A stretch of 58,150 bases of DNA from Myxococcales bacterium (GTDB lineage: Bacteria > Myxococcota_A > Bradymonadia > Bradymonadales > Bradymonadaceae). A program made the translations under genes and the position numbers. Below, in pieces: positions 1 to 8,451 of the stretch. Numbering within the stretch: position 1 is the first letter of the stretch; each line of letters begins with the position of its first letter. The stretch covers positions 1-58,150 of the forward strand of contig SKON01000062.1 in NCBI GenBank assembly GCA_007120035.1. Direction: 5' to 3'. The notes under the pieces were generated by a model. The model was not told the DNA's origin. It saw nothing but the letters and a program-made list of their open reading frames with translations, and searched no databases.

Positions 1-604
1 AGGCCGAGACCGGGAGCGCGATCAGTGTGAGGGCGGCCATGCCCAAGCCGAGGAGCTTCAGACCTCCGTCGGCATCATCGATGACGAGCTCGCTGAAGGC
101 GCAGAGCACGGCGAAGGCGATGAAGAGGAAGGAGAAGAGCGCGGTCGTAGCGTTCGGGTTGCTGACGGACTCCCGGGTATCGAGGGCGACGGTGCCGCTG
201 ATGTAGGGCTTGAGAGCTGGGCCCTGGGGGCCGGCGGTGAACGTGAAGTCTTCGGTGGTCTGGGGGTTCTTGAGCCAGGAGGTTTCGGCCCTCGCCTCAG
301 CGGACCAGATCACGTTGAGGAGATGGCCCCGATAGGTGTAGGGCCCGTTGGGGAGGGTCACCGAGAAGGGATATCGGTAGGTCTCGCCGGCGGCCCAGGT
401 CCCGGAGAAAAGGACCCCCGTGTGTTGGGAGCCACTCTTCAACTCCCCCTGCCCCTGGGTTCGCCAACCGACGGTGAGGCGGAGCCTTCGGCAGATGCAC
501 TCTCTGTCGACCTGGACTTCCACGTAGCCCGTGATGGGCTCACTGGGGTGGTAGACCTTGTCGGGGCGGTCGAAGACGACGGTCAGCTCGCTGCGTTCAT
601 CCAT
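1..604 (-). CDS. Arrestin-like membrane protein (partial, C-terminus beyond window edge)
   Basis: About 201 codons are visible; the gene runs off the left edge, so the C-terminal part is missing. It starts at an ATG four bases after the stop of the upstream paralog at 609-1811, so the two are probably co-transcribed. The N-terminus (VVFDRPDKVYHPSEPITG) closely matches the paralog (NIVFDRPDKRYHPGDQVTG), and both share the stretch TLPNGPYTYRGHLLN. The pattern of a 'pGe.v.G.v' strand, then a pair 'P-F-x-V-T-L-P', then 'Y-x-x-A-x-x' resembles an arrestin N-domain. A hydrophobic segment (ALFSFLFIAFAVLCAF) and a second one near the edge suggest two membrane helices. No enzyme motif is visible. Function unknown; the arrestin assignment is from pattern only. 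Confidence 0.6.
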   Translation of the reverse strand, partial: MDERSELTVVFDRPDKVYHPSEPITGYVEVQVDRECICRRLRLTVGWRTQGQGELKSGSQHTGVLFSGTWAAGETYRYPFSVTLPNGPYTYRGHLLNVIWSAEARAETSWLKNPQTTEDFTFTAGPQGPALKPYISGTVALDTRESVSNPNATTALFSFLFIAFAVLCAFSELVIDDADGGLKLLGLGMAALTLIALPVSA

Positions 605-608
605 CAGG

Positions 609-1811
609 TCACCAGAGGTTGGAGTCGTCGTCTGACTCAGAGGCGAATTGAGCAGGAGCCTGCTTGGTGCGCCAGGTGTCATCGCCGGTGTCATCGCGCC
701 GCTGCCAGTCGGAAGCTGATGCACCGTGTGCGATCGCGGCCGAGGACTGAGTGGGCTGTTGCGAGGGGATCACCTCGAAGTGGAACTCCTGGCGCCAGTC
801 GGGCCATCGGTCGATGTCGACGTGGACCTCGACCTTCCACTCCAGGTCATTGTCGCTGGCGTGGAAGGAGGGCGGCGCCATCAGGGGAATGGGGAATCGG
901 TGCCGGAGCGAAAGAGACTGTCCTTTCTTCAGCACCCGGTTTTCGGCCTCGGGGTAGTAGTGTTCATCCTGGTGGAGGGTGTGTGTGTGTGTGGTCCGGT
1001 TGGTGCCGCTGCCGGAGACCACGACCTCCCGGCCGACGAGGATCGCCGAGATCTGGTTGATGTGGGCGTGAGACTCCTGCGGGATGTTGATGGCCAGCTC
1101 CAACCACTCTCCGATGGGGACGGTCCTGCGCGGGAGGTCCACGGTCAGACTCCCCAGGCGCTTTTCGGCGATCCTGTTTCGCAGCGCGAAGACGGTGATC
1201 AGAAGGCCGATGAAGACAAAGACGCTTCCAATGCCCGCCATGATGTAGAGATCATCGCGAGCCAGATCGCCTACGATGAGGATGATCGCCAGGGGGACTC
1301 CCAGGACGAGGAGAAAGGAGAAGAGGATGATTCCCGCCACGAGGCCACCGTTGGCGACCTTCTGGCGCTTTTCGGGGCTTCGGTCGGGGCCCAACGGGTC
1401 GTGGGTGTGGTAGGGCTCCAGCGACGGGGCGTCGGGCAGGGGGGTGAGGAGGAAGTCCTCGGTGGTTCGGGGGTCGAGGGACCAGGGAATATCTGCCCGT
1501 GCCTGGGCGAACCAATCGATGTTTAAGAGGTGCCCGCGGTAGGTGTACGGCCCGTTGGGGAGGGTGACCATGAAGGGGTACCGATGGATCTCCCCGGCGG
1601 TCCACTCCCCGGTGAAGAGGACGCCGGACTGCTCGGAGCCTCGGGTGGAGTTTCCCCGGCCGTGGGTCCGCCACCCCACAGTGATGTTCAATCCCCGGCA
1701 GGCGCAGTCCCGGTTGACCTCCACCTCCACATGGCCTGTGACCTGATCGCCGGGGTGGTAGCGCTTGTCCGGTCGGTCGAAGACGATGTTCAGGGTACAG
1801 CGGTTTCGCAT
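609..1811 (-). CDS. Arrestin-like two-domain membrane protein
   Basis: 400 aa. The ATG at 1811 is chosen over an upstream TTG at 1829 because GAGG sits about 7 bases before it and because the downstream paralog starts at the equivalent residue. Residues 1-130 look like an arrestin N-domain (RYHPGDQVTGHVEVEV, then PFMVTLPNGPYTYRG). Two membrane helices follow (near residues 155-180, GIILFSFLLVLGVPLAIILIV, and 190-215), and then a second beta domain (RRTVPIGEWLELAINIP ... HRFPIPLMAPPSF). The C-terminus is polar and probably disordered. A tandem paralog lies directly downstream. This layout would place two beta-sandwich domains on one side of the membrane with a helical hairpin between them. I cannot assign a partner or pathway. 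Confidence 0.75.
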   Translation of the reverse strand: MRNRCTLNIVFDRPDKRYHPGDQVTGHVEVEVNRDCACRGLNITVGWRTHGRGNSTRGSEQSGVLFTGEWTAGEIHRYPFMVTLPNGPYTYRGHLLNIDWFAQARADIPWSLDPRTTEDFLLTPLPDAPSLEPYHTHDPLGPDRSPEKRQKVANGGLVAGIILFSFLLVLGVPLAIILIVGDLARDDLYIMAGIGSVFVFIGLLITVFALRNRIAEKRLGSLTVDLPRRTVPIGEWLELAINIPQESHAHINQISAILVGREVVVSGSGTNRTTHTHTLHQDEHYYPEAENRVLKKGQSLSLRHRFPIPLMAPPSFHASDNDLEWKVEVHVDIDRWPDWRQEFHFEVIPSQQPTQSSAAIAHGASASDWQRRDDTGDDTWRTKQAPAQFASESDDDSNLW

Positions 1812-1847
1812 CGAGACCTCGGGGGGCAAGTGGCTGCAGGAGAGCGG

Positions 1848-2855
1848 CTATTGTGGCAGGTCGGGGCGCGGTTGAGAAGAGATGGCCTGTCGCAGGGCGG
1901 TGGAGAAGTGCTCATCCAAAGGCAGCTCGCGGGCGACCTGGTCGACCCGAAATCGGTCCATCGCTTCCTGGGCGGTGATCCCGTCGGGCAAGAGGTCGAG
2001 CTCGGCCAAGAGCTCCCCGGAGAAGCCGGGCATCAGGATCCGGTAGTCCGGAGGCAGCTTCACGTCGTTGATCACTTCGTAGTGGAAGGCCAGGTTCGAC
2101 GAGCAGGAGTTGGTGACGGTGTTGTACCACTCCGGGTGGTGGTGGAGGTCGGTCATGCGCTCAACCATGCTGAGGAAGAACTCGGCGGTCTTCTCAGGCC
2201 CGGCGTTCATGGGGATCATCCAGGTGGGGTCCTGGTGGATGTGGGTCCGCAGCGCCAGGGCGTCGCGCTCGTCAGCGGCGACGTACATCAGCTCGTACTG
2301 CCGAAACACCCCGCCGATGGGGTCGTAGCCTTCGCCGTCTTCACGGCGAATCTCTACGGAGAGGATCAGGAATTGGTCGTCGCCGAACTGGAAGCTGACC
2401 ATCACGTGGCCGATGCCCTCGATGTCGCCGAAGGTGGTCAGCAGGAAGTAGCTCTGGCGGAGCTCCCGAAGGTCGTATGTGGCGTCGTACCAGGAGGCCT
2501 CCCAGGTGTCGTTGTCGACGTACCGAAAGTCCCGGATGTCGTGGATGGTGACCAGGTCTCCGTCGATGGTGGCGTGGGCCGTGCGAGAGGCGGGCTCCCA
2601 CCAGTCGCGGTCGCTCTGGGGGGCCTGGACCGCCCAGAAGACCACGGGGGCGACCAGGAGGGCGGCGGCCCCCGAGAGGCCTCGGCGAGGGCCGAGGAGA
2701 AAGGGGAGGGCGATGATGGTGGAGAAGGCCACCAGGCCCAGGCCCAGCCGCCAGGGCGGCGGGGTGCCGCCGAAACCGCCGGTGTAGATCACCAGGAGGG
2801 CGGCGAGGACGGCCACCGGAAAGGTGATCAGGAGGTGGAGGGGATACTTGTTCAT
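1848..2855 (-). CDS. DUF4105 (Lnb N-terminal-like) membrane-anchored protein
   Basis: About 335 aa. The first 85 residues hold up to three hydrophobic helices (LHLLITFPVAVLAALLVIY; LVAFSTIIALPFLLG; AALLVAPVVFWAV). The rest matches the DUF4105 pattern: 'GHVMVSFQFGDDQFLILSVE', then 'YELMYVAADERDAL', then 'WYNTVTNSCSSN' with the conserved Asn/Cys segment. DUF4105 proteins are periplasmic, cysteine-peptidase-like and of poorly known function; here the domain would face the periplasm. The start is ambiguous: GTG at 2861 or ATG at 2855, six bases apart, both after an AGTAGG that could bind the ribosome. It lies 36 bases upstream of the arrestin-like pair on the same strand, so one operon is likely. 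Confidence 0.75.
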   Translation of the reverse strand: MNKYPLHLLITFPVAVLAALLVIYTGGFGGTPPPWRLGLGLVAFSTIIALPFLLGPRRGLSGAAALLVAPVVFWAVQAPQSDRDWWEPASRTAHATIDGDLVTIHDIRDFRYVDNDTWEASWYDATYDLRELRQSYFLLTTFGDIEGIGHVMVSFQFGDDQFLILSVEIRREDGEGYDPIGGVFRQYELMYVAADERDALALRTHIHQDPTWMIPMNAGPEKTAEFFLSMVERMTDLHHHPEWYNTVTNSCSSNLAFHYEVINDVKLPPDYRILMPGFSGELLAELDLLPDGITAQEAMDRFRVDQVARELPLDEHFSTALRQAISSQPRPDLPQ

Positions 2856-2946
2856 GACCACGAGAGCCTACTTCGCTTCTGAGGTGCCGTCGAGGATGAA
2901 CCGGGGTCTTGGTGTGATCGGTTTCCCTCGGTGGGATGTCTCCATT

Positions 2947-3270
2947 CCGCAGCGGGTCAAGGCCCGCGAGGACGTTCGGGCCGCTGTTTCAGGCCCGACT
3001 CGCTGTAGCCTCGTGGCCTTGGCCCGAGGAGAGGTGCCAGTTTCGCCTCCTGGGGTCGATGGTGGACGAACCGCCGAGGAGGACCGATTGGCGTACCCGG
3101 ACGAAGTGCCAAATTCGCCTCCCGGGATCGCTGGTGGATGAACCGCCGAGGAGGACCGATTTTGTGACGGAGATAGTGGGCGGCGCGGAACCTCCCCTCG
3201 GGCCAAGGCCACGAGGCTTGGCGAGTCGGGCTACGCCCGAGGGTCCTCGCGGGCCAAGGCCCGCTGCGGG
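2947..3270. repeat. Large imperfect inverted repeat (possible non-autonomous element)
   Basis: The gap 2856-3502 between the DUF4105 gene and the lipoprotein gene contains no convincing gene. Its main content is an inverted repeat: left arm about 2947-3036, right arm about 3190-3270. Matching blocks include CCGCAGCGGG, GGCCCGCGAGGA, CCCGACTCGC and CTCGTGGCCTTGGCCCGAGG, with the right arm reading the reverse complement in the same order. The loop of about 150 bases holds a tandem duplication. Such a structure could be a MITE-like element, a degenerate insertion or a strong RNA fold. No transposase is visible. Confidence 0.7.
3034..3161. repeat. Two 56-bp direct repeats, 72-bp period
   Basis: Copy 1 is 3034-3089 and copy 2 is 3106-3161. 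Both begin GTGCCA, carry TTCGCCTCC, and end ACCGCCGAGGAGGACCGATT; the ends are identical and the middle differs at a few bases. They sit in the loop of the inverted repeat at 2947-3270. Confidence 0.75.
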
Positions 3271-3502
3271 CTGCGGGCCAACCGATCAACGTGGATCATA
3301 CACCCGGGGGTCAGGGAACCCGGAAAGGGCTGTGGGTGTGTCACTCTGGCGCATGCCGGGGAGCCACGTGGAAGGTGGTGGTGGTCATATAAGTCATTGA
3401 GGATAAGACGGGTTTTGAGTGTTTGGTTTCTTTTTTCGACTTCGGACCGGTTCTTGCAAGGCTGAGTGGGCGAATCCCTGTTTATCACTTATCGGAGGTC
3501 CT

Positions 3503-5467
3503 ATGGTTTCCCCGAGTCGACTACGCACGAAGCATGTTTTGAGTCTCCTGGTGCTGCTTTTTGTGGCTGCATCCTGCGGCGATCCCTCCTCGACGGTGGT
3601 CTACAGCCCCGGCGGAGACCCGGGAGATGAGGACTTCGAGATCGGCCCGGAGTACTACGCGCCTCAGGGGGCTCCCGAAGTGGTGCCATGGGTCGAGTTC
3701 TTCGAGATCCCTGCCGGGATGGACGCCCATGTGCAGATCGATGAGGAGTCCGAGCGAGTCTATCTCACCAACGAGGTGGCCCAGGACCTGGGGGAGATGA
3801 AGCGGGGCCACGTGCTCTTCGGTGACGTCCACGGTGGGTTCGGTGTGCAGGTGGCCGACATCGCCTCGTCGGCCGACGGGATGGTGGTGGCCTACGAGCC
3901 GCTGGAGCTGATCAACATCATTCACGGGGAGTGGTCGATGGACATCGAGCCCCTGTCCCTGAACAGTCAGGAGGGGGACATCTCTACGGTGGAGCAAGGG
4001 CTGAGTGTGAACCTCGTCGATCTGGAGGCCGGACCGCTGAAGGCGACGGGGACTGTGGGGGTCGACGTGTCGCCGACCTTCCGGTGGGAAGGGAAGATCT
4101 ACGCGAACCTGGCAGGGAACGCGCTGGTGGATACCCATCCGTCGGTGAGCCGCTCGGACTGCGGAAATGTGTTGCACTGGTCCAACAGCTTTACCCACTC
4201 CTTGCAGCTCTGCGCGGACTACTTGCACCTGTCGTTGGGGACGACGCTGACCGCCGAGGCGAAGGCGGAGTTGAACGCCTCTGTGGGCGTCGAGCGGTCC
4301 GTGGGTCGAGATCTGGTGAACCGGCCCCTGGGGAGTATCCCCGTGGCGGGACCGATTGCCGTCGCTCCCACGGTGAAGATTCGGGCCGAGGCGTCGGCCG
4401 GAGCGGAGGCCCGGGCGGAGTTGGAAGCCTTTGCCCGTGGAGAGGTGTATATCCCCATCGGGATTGAGTGGCACCACCAGCGAGGGGTGAGCCCCATCGG
4501 ACCGAGCAGCGGGAGCCTTCACTTCGACTACGATGCATCCGCGTCGGCCGAGGTGGAGGCCCGGGCGGCCCTGACGCTTTCGGCGACCCTGACGGTAGGG
4601 CTGACGATCACGGGAGCGCAGAACCATGTGGGCATCGGTGGGCTCGGTGCCGGCGTCGGTGTGAAAGCCGAGGCCCGGTACAACCCGTTCGGCGCCCCCA
4701 GTTGTCTGGTGGGCGACGTGGTGCTCAGCCCCTACGTCACGGGGAACCTTCGGGCCTGGGGTCGCCTGGGTCCGATCAACGCCTCGTTTACCATCGTCGA
4801 TGACTTCCATCACCCCCTGGGTAACTTCACCCTGGCGGACTGGGCGGATAACGGCCGGTTCTGTCTGGGCGCCCAGGACGACCTGGTGAACCAGCTCAAC
4901 GAAGAGTACAGCGAGGATTGTGACGAGAGCCCTCAGGCCGACAACTGCGTGCAGCAGATGATCGAGCATTGCTTCTCGCCACCCGAGGATGGATGCCGGG
5001 GGTATGTCGATCCCGACTTCAACATCCTCTTCTCGTGGCCCACGGGACACCGGGTGGAGACCCAACGAAATCCGGATACTCCCACGGACTTCACTTACTT
5101 CTATGACGCCGACGGTTCTCTCTGCGCGACCAGTGAGTTTGAAGGGCCTCGGTCGGGCTCCTCCTGTATCGTCCACTTCGACTACGTGTTGGAGCAGACC
5201 GAGGAGATGGAAAACCCGGGGATTCCGGAGCACGAGTGGGAGGAGTCTCTTGAGGAGGCGTACGAGACGGGCGCTTTAATGGAGGCCGGCGCCGAGGCGA
5301 GCATCTGTATCACGGCGATTCCGGCGGCCTACTCGTACACGATGGCCTTCATGTGTCCCGTGGCTGACGACGATACTACGATCACCGTGCAGGCCAACAC
5401 CCAGGCGTGCACCACGGGGATCGGGCGGTGCGTCTTCGAAGCTGTCGATGAGCTTCCGCTGGACTGA
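3503..5467 (+). CDS. Large secreted lipoprotein, unknown function
   Basis: 654 aa. The ATG at 3503 follows CGGAGG by about 5 bases. A basic start, a hydrophobic stretch (LSLLVLLFVAA) and SCG give a type II signal peptide with lipidated Cys near residue 25. The middle (about residues 225-440) is an Ala/Glu/Gly-rich beta-type region with repeated 'AEA(K/S)AxxxA' and 'SAEVEARAALTLSATLTVGL' runs, ending in a Gly-rich piece (GIGGLGAGVGVKAEARYNPFG). The C-terminal 200 residues are Cys-rich (for example CDESPQADNC, HCFSPPEDGC), pointing to disulphides in the periplasm or outside the cell. Not recognised as a known family. It is transcribed alone, with a hairpin terminator just after it. Confidence 0.8.
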   Translation: MVSPSRLRTKHVLSLLVLLFVAASCGDPSSTVVYSPGGDPGDEDFEIGPEYYAPQGAPEVVPWVEFFEIPAGMDAHVQIDEESERVYLTNEVAQDLGEMKRGHVLFGDVHGGFGVQVADIASSADGMVVAYEPLELINIIHGEWSMDIEPLSLNSQEGDISTVEQGLSVNLVDLEAGPLKATGTVGVDVSPTFRWEGKIYANLAGNALVDTHPSVSRSDCGNVLHWSNSFTHSLQLCADYLHLSLGTTLTAEAKAELNASVGVERSVGRDLVNRPLGSIPVAGPIAVAPTVKIRAEASAGAEARAELEAFARGEVYIPIGIEWHHQRGVSPIGPSSGSLHFDYDASASAEVEARAALTLSATLTVGLTITGAQNHVGIGGLGAGVGVKAEARYNPFGAPSCLVGDVVLSPYVTGNLRAWGRLGPINASFTIVDDFHHPLGNFTLADWADNGRFCLGAQDDLVNQLNEEYSEDCDESPQADNCVQQMIEHCFSPPEDGCRGYVDPDFNILFSWPTGHRVETQRNPDTPTDFTYFYDADGSLCATSEFEGPRSGSSCIVHFDYVLEQTEEMENPGIPEHEWEESLEEAYETGALMEAGAEASICITAIPAAYSYTMAFMCPVADDDTTITVQANTQACTTGIGRCVFEAVDELPLD

Positions 5468-5488
5468 GGTGACCTGTGAACTCGTGAG

Positions 5489-5512
5489 ACCCCGGGTCAG
5501 TTGGCCCGGGGT
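5489..5512 (+). terminator. Hairpin terminator after the 3503-5467 lipoprotein
   Basis: ACCCCGGG (5489-5496) pairs with CCCGGGGT (5505-5512) across an 8-base loop, 22 bases after the stop codon. Only a short T-poor tail follows, so strength is uncertain. Confidence 0.6.
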
Positions 5513-5601
5513 TTCGCGTTCTTGGCTCTGCCGCGCTCGGGTCTGCCGGGCTGGTTGGCGGCCGAGGGTCCGCGAAATAGAGTCACCGGCCTTCATCGGA
5601 C

Positions 5602-5708
5602 GAGGAGCCCGTGACACCTGACTACGACGAACTCTATTCTCAGATTCGGCACTTGCTGGAGGGGAGGACCACTGAGTGAGCGCCATGGCGGCCGTGGCGA
5701 GCTCCACA
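5602..5708 (+). pseudogene. Truncated duplicate of the msrC 5' end
   Basis: This stretch repeats the ribosome-binding site and first ~35 codons of the msrC gene at 9290 with high identity: GAGGAGCCCGTGACACCTGA here against GAGGAACACGTGACACCTGA at 9281-9300. The reading frame from the GTG at 5611 gives VTPDYDELYSQIRHLLEG and then diverges into a stop (TTE*), where msrC continues EDDWVSAM. Similarity at the DNA level continues to about 5708 with a small deletion, then ends just before the kinase gene. It cannot encode a working enzyme. With the intact copy it forms a direct repeat of about 105 bases on either side of the kinase gene. Confidence 0.85.
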
Positions 5709-5757
5709 AGGATTGATCCTGAGGACGGTCTTTTTCGCCGGAGCCAGAGGAGGTATC

Positions 5758-8451
5758 GTGGCAACCATGAAGGGAAGTCGACTCAACGAGGAGTATGTGC
5801 TGCTCAGTCCCCTGGGGGAGGGGGCGATGGGAGTGATCTACCGGGGAGTACACGAGGCGACGGGGCAGGCGGTGGCGCTGAAGGTGATCCACCCGGGCCA
5901 TGACGAGGCGACTCGGCGTCGCCGAGAGCGAGCGTTGCACGAGGAAGTATCGGCCATCGCCCGGATGTACCATCGCCGGATTGTGCGGATCTTCGACTTC
6001 GGTGTGGTGAAACAGGCCCCCCAGGAATTACCGGGGGGGAGCCCCTTCTTTGCGATGGAGTTGGCCGCTGGAAGCTTGAGCATCGCAGACGTTGGCACCT
6101 GGGAGGAAGCCCGGGCGGTGTTGGTCCAGATCCTGGACGGTTTGGCCCACGCGCACGCACGGGGGTTGCTGCACCGAGATCTGAAGCCCGACAACATCCT
6201 GTTGCGGGGAGGGGACGCGGTCGACACGTGCCTGAGCGACTTCGGCATCGCCTATACCTATCGTCGAACGGCAGAAGAGCGAAGCTCCGGGGACATCCTG
6301 ATCAGCATGGGCTCACGAGGGCGCCGGGCGTTGGGCACGCCGCTCTACATGGCGCCCGAGCAGGCGACAGGGTCCTGGCGGGACTGGGGAGCATGGACGG
6401 ACCTCTACGCCCTGGGAGTGATCGGCTGGGAGCTGGTGACAGGGAGTCCGCCCTTCGTGGGGCGGTCTGCCTTCGCCGTGGTGCATCAGCATATGGAGGC
6501 GCCGTTGCCGGAGTGGAGGCCTCGGTTCCCTGTGCCCGAAGGGCTCTTGCCCTGGCTGGAGCGGTTGTTGCGAAAGGCCCCCCTGGCCCGGTATCTCCGG
6601 GCAGCGGCAGCGGCTCGGGATCTGGCCGCTCTGCCCGGGGTCGCCGTTGGGGGTGGGGAGTTCGATGACGGATTGGTGGAGTTCCTCGCTCCTACGGAAA
6701 CTCTGGACCTGGAGGAGTTGCTCAAGACTCGGGTGTTCGAGAGATCATTCTCGGATCCTCTTTCGAGGGAAACTCCGGCGAAGAGCGCTCTGGCGGAGGG
6801 GATGCGGAGTAAGTCGAGGACCTTCGGGAAGCTGCCGACCTGGCGGCGGGGCGCACGGAGCCAGCGCGTGAAAGGACAGTTGCCGCTGCTCTCGATGCAC
6901 GGCCTGCGTGAGATCCCACTACAGGGGAGGGAGGAAGAGCGGGATCGGCTCTGGGATGCCCTGGAAGGGGTGCTTCGTTCGCGGCGACCGGGGATCGCAG
7001 TGGTTCGCGGGGAGTCGGGGCAGGGAGCCTCGTCGCTGGGTCGGTGGGTGGCGGAGCGGGCCAATGAACTGGGGATGGCGTTGTCTCTCTTTGTGTATCA
7101 CGGCCCCGGGGTAGATAACGAACAGGCATTTCCGCTGATGCTCGCTGATATGATGAAATGCCAGGGGATCTCCGCAGAAGAGCTGGAAGTGCGAGTGGCC
7201 CGTCTGGTGGGTCGGTTCGGGGATCCCCTCACCCAGGAGTTGGACACGGCGCTCTTCACGGCGCTTCTGCGCCCCTTCTCCCGAGGAGGGAGCCAACGGA
7301 CTCTGGGTGGCCAGAACGATCGGTTCATCGCGGTAGAGCGCTTGCTGCGGCGCGTAGGGCCCGCCGTGATAGTCCTCGATGAAGCGCAGTGGGGACGAGA
7401 AAGCCTGGGCATTGTTCGTCATCTGCAACGGGTACAGCCCCAGGAGGTACCGGTACTGATCGTGATCGTCGTGGCCGAGGACGTGTTGCTGGAGCGCACG
7501 GAGGAGCGCTTCTTTCTGGAACAAATCCTGGCCGCCGATTTCGGCGATGCCATGGAGGTAGAGGTCGCTGCCTTGCCCGACGCGGAGTGTAGCGACGTCC
7601 TGGATCTCCTGGCTCCCCTTAAGCCCTCCCTACGGAAGGCCATCATCGGCCGATCCAGGGGCTCACCTCTCTACCTCCATCAGCTCTTTTCCTACCTGCT
7701 GGAGGCGGGGGCACTGGGAGACGACGGGGGCGAGTTTGACCTCATTGACAAGCTGTTGCTGCCATCCAGTGTGAGAGATCTCTGGTTGGCTCGGTTGGAT
7801 TCATTCTTGGATGGGGAGAGCACCGAAGCGTTCCTGTTGGTGAGCGCTGTCTTTGGTCTGGAGATTCAGGAGGAACGGACCATGGTGGTGGTCCGGCAGC
7901 TCCTCGCTGATGACGGCGAAGGAGTGGAGGCCCAAGAGCTGATGGAAGAGCTCTTGGGACGTGGCCTGGTGGTTCGTCGCGGCGGTCAGATCTTCTTCGC
8001 CCAGAATCGGTTGCGTCAGGCTCTTCTGGAGATACTTGAAGCCAGGGAGGATAAGCGGGAGTTGATCCTGGCCTGTGAGGAATACTTGGCGGCGAGGAGT
8101 GACAAGAGTAGCCCGTGGGAGCACTTCGAACAGCGGGCCCAGATGTTGGAATGGGCGGGAGAGCAGGAGAAGGCTCTGGAGGTTTGCTGCCAACGTTTGA
8201 GTCGTTACCAATGGACCGGTGACGTGCATGGGCCGCGGGCTTTGCTGAGGCGAATGGAGGCGTTGTGTTCTCCGTACCAGCTCGGTCAAGTCGAGTCTCC
8301 TCGTGAGGCGCAGTGGCAGATAGAGATACTCCGGGGATGGCTCGGGGGGAGCCTTGAACTTCGGAATTATGCATACGAGGCGATCGAGCGACTGCAGGAG
8401 ATCGAGACCAGGCTAGGGATCTCGCTGACGGAAGAATACAGAACCCTGTGA
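5758..8451 (+). CDS. Ser/Thr protein kinase with STAND-like ATPase domain (N-terminal part of an interrupted gene)
   Basis: 897 aa. Start taken as GTG 5758 because AGAGGAGG ends about 5 bases upstream; ATG 5767 is in frame. The kinase domain spans about residues 13-290: Gly loop GEGAMG (20-25), Lys42, HRDLKPDN (139-146), DFG (161-163) and APEQA. From about residue 385 there is an AAA/STAND-type ATPase: the Walker A position reads GESGQGASS (418-426), with Ala at 424 where Lys is expected, while Walker B is intact (VIVLDEAQW, Asp541). Helical repeats follow. The reading frame is closed by TGA 8449-8451, but the same frame reopens at once and continues in TPR sequence to 9261. Such kinases with AAA and TPR regions are common in myxobacteria as signalling proteins. 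Missing Lys plus premature stop suggests decay, though a sequencing error at the stop is possible. Confidence 0.8.
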   Translation: MATMKGSRLNEEYVLLSPLGEGAMGVIYRGVHEATGQAVALKVIHPGHDEATRRRRERALHEEVSAIARMYHRRIVRIFDFGVVKQAPQELPGGSPFFAMELAAGSLSIADVGTWEEARAVLVQILDGLAHAHARGLLHRDLKPDNILLRGGDAVDTCLSDFGIAYTYRRTAEERSSGDILISMGSRGRRALGTPLYMAPEQATGSWRDWGAWTDLYALGVIGWELVTGSPPFVGRSAFAVVHQHMEAPLPEWRPRFPVPEGLLPWLERLLRKAPLARYLRAAAAARDLAALPGVAVGGGEFDDGLVEFLAPTETLDLEELLKTRVFERSFSDPLSRETPAKSALAEGMRSKSRTFGKLPTWRRGARSQRVKGQLPLLSMHGLREIPLQGREEERDRLWDALEGVLRSRRPGIAVVRGESGQGASSLGRWVAERANELGMALSLFVYHGPGVDNEQAFPLMLADMMKCQGISAEELEVRVARLVGRFGDPLTQELDTALFTALLRPFSRGGSQRTLGGQNDRFIAVERLLRRVGPAVIVLDEAQWGRESLGIVRHLQRVQPQEVPVLIVIVVAEDVLLERTEERFFLEQILAADFGDAMEVEVAALPDAECSDVLDLLAPLKPSLRKAIIGRSRGSPLYLHQLFSYLLEAGALGDDGGEFDLIDKLLLPSSVRDLWLARLDSFLDGESTEAFLLVSAVFGLEIQEERTMVVVRQLLADDGEGVEAQELMEELLGRGLVVRRGGQIFFAQNRLRQALLEILEAREDKRELILACEEYLAARSDKSSPWEHFEQRAQMLEWAGEQEKALEVCCQRLSRYQWTGDVHGPRALLRRMEALCSPYQLGQVESPREAQWQIEILRGWLGGSLELRNYAYEAIERLQEIETRLGISLTEEYRTL

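Noticed and set aside
2936-3400. Open frames of 105-154 codons in the inverted-repeat region
   Set aside because: They arise from the repeat itself, overlap on both strands and lack ribosome sites or domains.
3521-5233. 570-codon open frame opposite the 3503 lipoprotein
   Set aside because: No ribosome site or recognisable domain; the plus strand has a signal peptide and terminator.
8449-8451. TGA as a selenocysteine codon
   Set aside because: No redox motif around it and no SECIS-like hairpin seen directly after; TPR helices do not use Sec.
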